From NCBI GenBank assembly GCA_023512135.1, contig JAIMAG010000003.1:147362-211361 (forward strand): 64,000 bases of DNA, written 5' to 3'. Both the position numbers and the translations under genes were made by a program. The notes under the pieces were generated by a model, which saw nothing but the letters and a program-made list of their open reading frames with translations, was not told where the DNA came from and did no database searches. Below, one piece after another: positions 36,615 through 42,870 of this stretch; the stretch's first letter is position 1, and the number at the start of each line of letters is the position of its first letter. This stretch comes from Terriglobia bacterium. Lineage in GTDB: Bacteria; Acidobacteriota; Terriglobia; Acidiferrales; UBA7541.

Positions 36615-38918
36615 ATGGCCCAGGCATCGTCCACACCTGCAGTTTCTCCCCGGCCACGGCCGCGCTACCGCGAGGAGCGCACCCTGGTCCGCAAGCTGCT
36701 GCCCCGCCCGGGCCAGTCGAAGCAGGAGTTCCGCGAAAACGTAAAGAAGCTGCGCAAGGCATTTCTGCAGTTCAATGCCGATGTTTCCGGCGTCTGCCAG
36801 TGGGCCATACAGTTCCGCCCGCGATACGGAAAGCCGGCGGAGCCAACCGAAACATTCTGGAAATTTTTCCTCGAACCAGAAACTTCCCTGCCCCCGAACG
36901 ACTCTCGCTCACCCGAATTTCGCCGCCTGCAGGCTTTCGAGGCCGCCGCGGGCATCAATGGCGCCGCTGCGCTGGATGATCCGGCGTTTACCAACGAGCT
37001 GCGCGACTCCATCCTTGCTGTTGCCAGCAGGCCGAAAACCAAGGAAGCGCAAAGGCTCTTCTCGCGGTTGAAAGACTATCAGCCGGCCCACCGCATGATC
37101 CTCGCGAAAGTCGCGGCCGAATGGATCGAGTCCCGCTACCGCCGCGCCCATCAAAACTGGGAACGAAATTACGAAGAATGGAAAAAAGAAAAACAGGAAT
37201 GGGAGCAAAATCATCCCGAACTCACCCCGGAAATCCGCGAAGCCTTCAACCAAATCTTCCAGCAGCTGGAAGTGAAAGAAAAACGCGTACGCATCTGCCC
37301 GGCCGCGCGTTTGCTTCAGAACAAAGACAACTGCCAATACGCCGGCAAGAACAAACACTCCGTACTGTGCAACCAATTTAACGAATTCAAGAAAAACCAT
37401 CTCCAGGGGAAAGCAATAAAATTTTTCTACAAAGACGCTGAGAAGTACCTTCGTTGCGGATTGCAATCGCTGAAGCCGAACGTACAAGGGCCGTTTCGGG
37501 AAGACTGGAACAAGTACCTGAGGTACATGAACCTCAAGGAAGAGACTCTTCGCGGAAAAAACGGCGGTCGGCTTCCCCACTGCAAAAATCTCGGGCAGGA
37601 GTGCGAGTTCAATCCCCACACCGCACTGTGCAAACAATACCAACAGCAGCTCAGCAGCAGGCCGGACCTGGTGCAGCACGATGAGCTCTACCGGAAATGG
37701 CGCCGCGAATACTGGCGCGAGCCGCGCAAACCCGTCTTCCGCTATCCTTCGGTAAAGCGGCACTCGATAGCGAAAATTTTCGGCGAGAACTATTTCCAGG
37801 CAGATTTCAAAAACTCCGTCGTTGGTCTGCGGCTGGACAGCATGCCCGCAGGCCAGTACCTGGAATTCGCTTTCGCCCCCTGGCCGCGGAACTACCGGCC
37901 CCAGCCGGGGGAAACCGAAATCTCCAGCGTGCACCTGCATTTCGTGGGCACCCGCCCGCGCATCGGTTTCCGTTTCCGCGTCCCCCACAAACGCTCGAGA
38001 TTCGACTGCACACAGGAAGAACTCGACGAGCTGCGCAGCCGTACATTCCCGCGCAAGGCCCAGGATCAGAAGTTCCTTGAGGCAGCACGCAAGCGGCTCC
38101 TCGAAACGTTCCCGGGCAACGCCGAGCAGGAGCTGCGGCTGCTGGCCGTGGACCTCGGCACCGATTCGGCCCGGGCGGCGTTCTTCATCGGCAAAACATT
38201 TCAGCAGGCCTTTCCGCTGAAAATTGTGAAAATCGAAAAGCTCTACGAGCAGTGGCCCAACCAGAAACAGGCTGGGGACAGGCGCGATGCCTCCAGCAAA
38301 CAACCCCGACCCGGGCTCTCCAGGGATCACGTTGGGCGCCACCTGCAGAAAATGCGCGCGCAAGCCTCAGAAATCGCACAGAAGCGGCAAGAACTGACCG
38401 GCACACCGGCTCCGGAAACCACAACCGACCAGGCAGCAAAGAAAGCTACCCTGCAGCCGTTTGACCTCCGGGGACTGACGGTGCACACGGCGCGGATGAT
38501 TCGGGACTGGGCACGGCTGAACGCGCGACAAATCATCCAACTGGCGGAAGAAAACCAGGTAGACCTGATCGTGCTGGAAAGCCTGCGGGGCTTCAGACCA
38601 CCCGGCTACGAAAATCTGGATCAGGAGAAGAAGCGCCGCGTCGCCTTCTTCGCCCACGGACGCATCCGGCGAAAAGTTACCGAAAAAGCCGTCGAACGCG
38701 GCATGCGCGTGGTCACCGTACCGTATCTAGCTTCCTCTAAAGTGTGTGCCGAGTGCCGGAAGAAACAGAAAGACAACAAACAATGGGAAAAGAATAAAAA
38801 AAGAGGTCTTTTCAAATGTGAGGGGTGTGGGTCCCAAGCCCAGGTAGATGAAAATGCGGCTCGCGTGCTCGGCCGGGTATTCTGGGGCGAAATCGAGCTG
38901 CCGACCGCAATCCCCTGA
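36615..38918 (+). CDS. Compact type V (Cas12-like) CRISPR effector with RuvC nuclease
   Basis: 767 aa from ATG 36615 (an in-frame TTG at 36594 would add 7). Likely an RNA-guided DNA nuclease. The C-terminal half holds a split RuvC: Asp513 in LLAVDLGTDSARAAFF, Glu655 in VDLIVLESLRGFRP and Asp745 in QAQVDENAARVLG. A zinc ribbon (Cys711, Cys714, Cys735, Cys738) lies between motifs II and III. The N-terminus (TLVRKLLP, then KLRKAFLQFNADVSGVCQWA) resembles the WED/REC start of Cas12b-type proteins. Two Cys/His clusters, C228-C240-H248-C252 and C323-C330-H335-C339, are unusual. Residues around 147-175 are highly charged. At 767 aa it is smaller than Cas12a/b/e and larger than Cas12f. The compact tracrRNA-using Cas12l (Casπ) is one family to compare. 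No subtype can be assigned by eye. An RNA-like intergenic region and a CRISPR array follow directly. Confidence 0.88.
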   Translation: MAQASSTPAVSPRPRPRYREERTLVRKLLPRPGQSKQEFRENVKKLRKAFLQFNADVSGVCQWAIQFRPRYGKPAEPTETFWKFFLEPETSLPPNDSRSPEFRRLQAFEAAAGINGAAALDDPAFTNELRDSILAVASRPKTKEAQRLFSRLKDYQPAHRMILAKVAAEWIESRYRRAHQNWERNYEEWKKEKQEWEQNHPELTPEIREAFNQIFQQLEVKEKRVRICPAARLLQNKDNCQYAGKNKHSVLCNQFNEFKKNHLQGKAIKFFYKDAEKYLRCGLQSLKPNVQGPFREDWNKYLRYMNLKEETLRGKNGGRLPHCKNLGQECEFNPHTALCKQYQQQLSSRPDLVQHDELYRKWRREYWREPRKPVFRYPSVKRHSIAKIFGENYFQADFKNSVVGLRLDSMPAGQYLEFAFAPWPRNYRPQPGETEISSVHLHFVGTRPRIGFRFRVPHKRSRFDCTQEELDELRSRTFPRKAQDQKFLEAARKRLLETFPGNAEQELRLLAVDLGTDSARAAFFIGKTFQQAFPLKIVKIEKLYEQWPNQKQAGDRRDASSKQPRPGLSRDHVGRHLQKMRAQASEIAQKRQELTGTPAPETTTDQAAKKATLQPFDLRGLTVHTARMIRDWARLNARQIIQLAEENQVDLIVLESLRGFRPPGYENLDQEKKRRVAFFAHGRIRRKVTEKAVERGMRVVTVPYLASSKVCAECRKKQKDNKQWEKNKKRGLFKCEGCGSQAQVDENAARVLGRVFWGEIELPTAIP

Positions 38919-38924
38919 CGACCC

Positions 38925-38952
38925 TTGACGGAACTGGCCGATTTGCTAAAAT
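38925..38952 (+). promoter_or_regulatory. Promoter of the intergenic RNA before the CRISPR array
   Basis: TTGACG (38925-38930), 16-bp spacer, TAAAAT (38947-38952), beginning 7 nt after the effector stop codon. Predicted start about 38959. Strong sigma-70-like match in a region with no downstream coding gene, so it should drive the RNA and possibly the array. Confidence 0.75.
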
Positions 38953-38958
38953 ATTTTT

Positions 38959-39093
38959 GATGCTTACTTAGTCATCTGGTTGGCAAACCTCCGCGGACCT
39001 TCGGGACCAATGGAGAGGAACCCAGCCGAGAAGCATCGAGCCGGTAAATGCCGGAAATTTTTGAGTCAGGAGAAGCTAACTTCTTCAAACTCA
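38959..39093 (+). ncRNA. Candidate tracrRNA
   Basis: Starts at the predicted start of a strong promoter and lies between effector and array. Elements in order: a small hairpin GGTT-GGCA-AACC (38978-38989); a UUCG-capped hairpin GGACC-TTCG-GGACC with one A-A mismatch (38995-39008), bracketed by CTCC/GGAG; and a repeat-complementary segment. Within the last, GAGCCGGTAAAT at 39038-39049 is an exact 12-nt complement of repeat positions 18-29, then CCGG (39051-39054) pairs with repeat 12-15 after a small bulge. A long hairpin at 39062-39092 (TGAGT / GGAGAAG-CTAA-CTTCTTC / ACTCA) follows. The 3' end is uncertain. tracrRNA function is inferred; an inverted degenerate repeat is the main alternative. 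Confidence 0.65.
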
Positions 39094-39111
39094 GGCCCTT
39101 GGAGCCGGTCA

Positions 39112-39937
39112 GGTGGAAAGGGCCGGAGATTTACCGGCTCTGACACCGAGTCGTATAATTGGCATGCCACGCATTCAGGTGGAAAGGGCCGGAGATTTAC
39201 CGGCTCTGACACCCTGGCCACCTCGCCCGGTATCACCCTGTCGGGTGGAAAGGGCCGGAGATTTACCGGCTCTGACACCAACCAGTGCGGCCAGAGGTGC
39301 CTCTCATCGGGTGGAAAGGGCCGGAGATTTACCGGCTCTGACACCGCATCAGCCAGCGATTCCCGCAGCGCCTCGGGTGGAAAGGGCCGGAGATTTACCG
39401 GCTCTGACACCATTCGAGCCTGTCCCAGTTGCCAGCCAGCAGGTGGAAAGGGCCGGAGATTTACCGGCTCTGACACCTGAACTGCACCGCGAGCGAGAAC
39501 GAGCGGAGGTGGAAAGGGCCGGAGATTTACCGGCTCTGACACCCGGCTTGACCTGAGTCGCCACGCGACGCCTGGTGGAAAGGGCCGGAGATTTACCGGC
39601 TCTGACACCCATCTTCTGCGCGACCCACGTGACCCGCCCGGTGGAAAGGGCCGGAGATTTACCGGCTCTGACACCTCGCCATAGATCACCCCTTGGCCCC
39701 CTGGAGGTGGAAAGGGCCGGAGATTTACCGGCTCTGACACCCGTGAGCGGTACCAGTCGGGAGCGTGGCAGGGTGGAAAGGGCCGGAGATTTACCGGCTC
39801 TGACACCTCAGGCTCGTCTTTCCGTGGCCGCGCGGAGGTGGAAAGGGCCGGAGATTTACCGGCTCTGACACCTCTTGCTCGATTACGACGTGGGAAGACG
39901 TGGTGGAAAGGGCCGGAGATTTACCGGCTCTGACACC
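39112..39937 (+). CRISPR. CRISPR array, 13 repeats and 12 spacers
   Basis: The 36-bp repeat begins GGTGGAAAGGGCC and ends ACCGGCTCTGACACC; all 13 copies look identical, including the last. Spacers 1-10 are 30 nt and spacers 11-12 are 29 nt, all different. Repeat starts run from 39112 every 66 bp to 39772, then 39837 and 39902. The repeat is nearly palindromic: GGTG/CACC ends pair, and positions 8-15 pair with 23-30 around an AGATTTA loop. Orientation is set as plus from the upstream promoter, the effector strand and the antirepeat. No degenerate end repeat marks the distal end. Confidence 0.97.
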
Positions 39938-40330
39938 GAAACACGCGAGCAAAAGCCGGCCTCTCAGCTACGCACACCACGACGAACCAAACCTGCCGGG
40001 GCTACTCCAGGCCGTCCTTTCGCTGGCGGACGCAGCCGCACTGACCACGGGCACACTCCCGCGAACAGGAGAAATTCGTCCCGGCAGAAAATGCAGGGGG
40101 ATCGGCTCCCCAGAGGCTCGCGTGCAGCGCAGTGAAGAAGTTCATCCAGACGCAAAAAGCGGCGAGAAGCGCAAGCCGGGCGTGTGGATCCAGCCGGCCC
40201 GCGCATGAAGACTCCGCTGTGCGAGTCCAGTGTTCGGCTGGTGTGCAGGAAACAGAGTCAGCACAGATACGCCAACAGACAGCAACTGTGTGATTTTCGT
40301 CTCGGGGCCGGGCTGAGATAATCCTGGCCG
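39938..40330. other. Intergenic region between the CRISPR array and the DUF58 gene
   Basis: About 390 nt without a supported gene. No cas1/cas2 remnant, tRNA or terminator was recognised. A GATAAT hexamer at 40317-40322 ends 8 nt before the DUF58 ATG and could be a -10 that gives this gene its own promoter, since the CRISPR locus separates it from moxR. Confidence 0.4.
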
Positions 40331-41644
40331 ATGAGGTCTGCTGTCCAGCAGTGGTGGGCAAGCGCGGATCGAGCGGGCTGGCGCAGTTTTGCGGGCGCGC
40401 TGGCGGCTCTGGGAGTGGCGCTGCTGCTGGCGCTGTATTCTTCCGCAGCGGCGGAGGGCGGGCAGAAGTGGCGGGCATGGGCTGCGGCGCTGGCCGCGCT
40501 GGGGCTGGCCGGCTGGGTGGCGGCACGCATTGTGCCGGGGCTGGCGCGACGCACGGCACTGCGCTGGCTGACGCTTCGGCTGCGGTATCGGCTGACGCGC
40601 GAAGGGACGCTCTATCTGGCGCTGCTCGTGGTGGTGCTGCTGGCCGCACTGAACACGGCAAACAATCTGCTGTTTCTGATTCTGGCGGCGATGCTGGCCG
40701 GGCTGCTGATTTCCGGCGTGGTTTCGCGGGCCGTGCTCGCCGGAGTGGAGCTGCGGCTGGAGCTGCCCGAGCACATCTTCGCCGGCCAGCCGGTGCAAGC
40801 CGTGGTGGTGCTGCGGAACAACAAGCCGATGCTGCCTTCGTTTTCGCTGCGGGTGGTGGGGGAAACGCGCAGCGCCGGCAACGCCATTCTGACGCGCCCG
40901 GTCTATTTTCCCTATCTGGCGCGGGGGCAGGCGGCGCGGCAGGCCGTGGAGCTGCGGTTTGCCCGCAGAGGCCGCTACCGGCAGGACGCCCTGGCGCTTC
41001 AGACGCGCTTCCCGTTCGGCTTTCTGGAAAAAACACTGCGCGTGGAGATGGCGGAAGAGCTTCTGGTCTATCCGCGCGTCGAGCCAACCGAGGAGTTCTA
41101 CGAGGTGCTGCCGCTGCTCAGCGGGGAGCTGGAAAGCTACACGCGCGGCCGCGGCCACGACCTGTACGGCATCCGCGACTCTCAGCCGAGTGACAGCGCC
41201 CGCTTCGTGGACTGGAAGGCTTCGGCGCGCACCGGCGCGCTGAAGGTGCGGGAGTTCACGCGCGAAGACGAGCGCCGGGTGCTGCTGGTGCTCGACCCGC
41301 GCCTGCACGGCGAGGCAAGCGATGCGGTGCTGCGCGAACGGTTCGAACGCGCCGTGCAGCTCGCCGCCGGCCTGGCCTGGCACTTCTATGAAATCGACGC
41401 GGAGCTGGCGTTTCACACAGCGGGCTTTTCGACGCCGCTGGCCCGTGCCGGTGAAATCATCTATCCGGTGCTGCGCGCGCTGGCGCTGATCGAGCCGCTG
41501 CCCGCCACCGCCGCGGCTTCGGTGCTCGAGGAGCTGCCGGAAGCGCACGAGCTTTACAAAATCATCCTCACCAGCCAGCCGCGCGGCACGATTCCCACGC
41601 GGCTGTGGACGTCATCCTATCTGGTCTTCTTCGACGCGCTGTGA
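40331..41644 (+). CDS. DUF58 domain protein
   Basis: 437 aa. Two pairs of hydrophobic helices in the first 130 residues (FAGALAALGVALLLALYSSA; LYLALLVVVLLAALNTANNL; LLFLILAAMLAGLLISG) anchor it in the membrane. The DUF58 core carries YTRGRGHDLYGIRDSQPSDS and ARFVDWKASARTGALKVREF, followed by VLLVLDPRL, a vWA-like segment. DUF58 proteins work with MoxR ATPases and transglutaminase-like proteins; both are present here (upstream beyond the CRISPR locus, and two genes downstream). Role unknown but probably envelope-related. Confidence 0.88.
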   Translation: MRSAVQQWWASADRAGWRSFAGALAALGVALLLALYSSAAAEGGQKWRAWAAALAALGLAGWVAARIVPGLARRTALRWLTLRLRYRLTREGTLYLALLVVVLLAALNTANNLLFLILAAMLAGLLISGVVSRAVLAGVELRLELPEHIFAGQPVQAVVVLRNNKPMLPSFSLRVVGETRSAGNAILTRPVYFPYLARGQAARQAVELRFARRGRYRQDALALQTRFPFGFLEKTLRVEMAEELLVYPRVEPTEEFYEVLPLLSGELESYTRGRGHDLYGIRDSQPSDSARFVDWKASARTGALKVREFTREDERRVLLVLDPRLHGEASDAVLRERFERAVQLAAGLAWHFYEIDAELAFHTAGFSTPLARAGEIIYPVLRALALIEPLPATAAASVLEELPEAHELYKIILTSQPRGTIPTRLWTSSYLVFFDAL

Positions 41645-41693
41645 GGCTGCGGGGCTGTCCGGCGGCAACTGCTGAGCCGCTGGAGCTGCGCCT

Positions 41694-42806
41694 GTGCGAG
41701 AATGTGCCGTGCATTTGCTTGCCGACGCGCAGCGCCAATGGTTTCGCCGCCGGCTGCTGGCCTGGTTTCGCCGGCGCCAGCGCAACCTGCCCTGGCGACG
41801 GACAAAGGACCCGTACCGCATCTGGCTCGCCGAAGTGATGCTGCAGCAGACGCGCGTGGCCACGGTGCTGCCCTACTACCGGCGGTTTTTGCAGCGCTTT
41901 CCCAGTGTGCGGGCGCTGGCACGGGCACCGCGGGAAGCCGTGCTGCGAGCCTGGTCGGGGCTGGGCTACTACAGCCGGGCACGGAATCTGCATCGCGCGG
42001 CCGGGGAAATTCTCCGCCGACATGACGGAAAATTTCCGCGCGAGCTGCAGAGCGCACGAGCACTGCCCGGAGTGGGCCGCTACACGGCCGCGGCCGTGCT
42101 GAGCATCGCCTACGGGGAACCGCTGGCCGTGCTCGACGGCAACGTGGCGCGGGTGCTGGCACGGCTGGGCGCCGTGCGGGGTGAGCTACGGGCTCCGGCA
42201 CGCTGGCGACAGCTCGAACAAGCCGCACAGGAGTTGCTTGCGCGAGCCGCACCGGGTGAGTGGAACCAGGCGATGATGGAGCTGGGCGCGACGGTGTGCA
42301 CGCCACGCGCGCCGCGCTGCGCGGAGTGTCCGGTGGCGCGCTGGTGCCGGGCGCGCCGTCTGGGCCTGGTCGAACGGCTGCCGGAAAAACGCCCGCGGCC
42401 TTCCCTGCACCGGGTGACGCTTGCCGCTGCCGTGGTTGTGGATTCGCGCGGACGCACCCTGCTGCTGCACCCGGAACACCCGCAGGCCTGCCGGTTTTTC
42501 GCCGGCCTGTGGCAATTTCCCGCCGTCGAAGTCCACCACGAACCGCAGGCGGAGCTGCGTCGGCATCTGCGGCGGATTCTGCCCGAGAGCGATGCGGTGG
42601 CGCGGCTGCATCCGCTGCCGCCCGTGCGACACGCCGTCACTCACCACGGGATCACGTTGCTGCCATTTCTGCTGCGGGTGGCGGTGCTGCCCCGCGTCCG
42701 ACACAGTGCGGCAGCTCCACTGTCGGGGCTGGAGCGGCGGGCGATCTCCAACGCCACGCGGAAGATCGCTGCCGCCGCCCGCCGCGCCCTCGCCGCCGAG
42801 CGCTGA
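41694..42806 (+). CDS. mutY: A/G-specific adenine DNA glycosylase
   Basis: 370 aa from GTG 41694 (GGAG Shine-Dalgarno 8 nt upstream). Removes adenine opposite 8-oxoguanine. Segments: LPWRRTKDPYRIWLAEVMLQ with the catalytic Glu, QTRVATVLPYYRRFLQRFP, the helix-hairpin-helix LPGVGRYTAAAVLSIAYG, DGNVARVLARL with the catalytic Asp region, and the 4Fe-4S cluster Cys-x6-Cys-x2-Cys-x5-Cys in CTPRAPRCAECPVARWC. A C-terminal NUDIX-like 8-oxoG recognition domain starts near residue 235. It is an unrelated gene inside the moxR/DUF58/transglutaminase set. Confidence 0.95.
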   Translation: MRECAVHLLADAQRQWFRRRLLAWFRRRQRNLPWRRTKDPYRIWLAEVMLQQTRVATVLPYYRRFLQRFPSVRALARAPREAVLRAWSGLGYYSRARNLHRAAGEILRRHDGKFPRELQSARALPGVGRYTAAAVLSIAYGEPLAVLDGNVARVLARLGAVRGELRAPARWRQLEQAAQELLARAAPGEWNQAMMELGATVCTPRAPRCAECPVARWCRARRLGLVERLPEKRPRPSLHRVTLAAAVVVDSRGRTLLLHPEHPQACRFFAGLWQFPAVEVHHEPQAELRRHLRRILPESDAVARLHPLPPVRHAVTHHGITLLPFLLRVAVLPRVRHSAAAPLSGLERRAISNATRKIAAAARRALAAER

Positions 42807-42870
42807 GCGTTGGCCCTTTCGCAGCAGGCCGTGGGCCGGCGCTGTGCGACTGCTAGAATGAGAGGCAGCG

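Noticed and set aside
36615..38918. Reading the effector as an IS605 TnpB rather than a Cas12
   Set aside because: It is much longer than TnpB, is followed by a real CRISPR array with an antirepeat-bearing RNA, and no tnpA or transposon ends were seen.
38980..39868. Open frames of 86-246 codons on both strands across the array, encoding repeated peptides such as VERAGDLPALTP and VSEPVNLRPFPP
   Set aside because: The repeat plus a 30-nt spacer is 66 bp, a multiple of three, so frames without a stop in the repeat stay open. The repeated peptides are just the translated CRISPR repeat.
39938..40135. Degenerate terminal CRISPR repeat after the last spacer, suggested by the short match at about 39955-39972
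   Set aside because: Only a CCGGC core and a few bases match; the thirteenth repeat is perfect and no further 66-bp period follows.
40002..41548. Minus-strand frames of 361 and 468 codons after the array, considered as possible cas genes
   Set aside because: They are antisense to the DUF58 gene and are Pro/Arg/Ala-rich without any Cas1, Cas2 or Cas4 motif.
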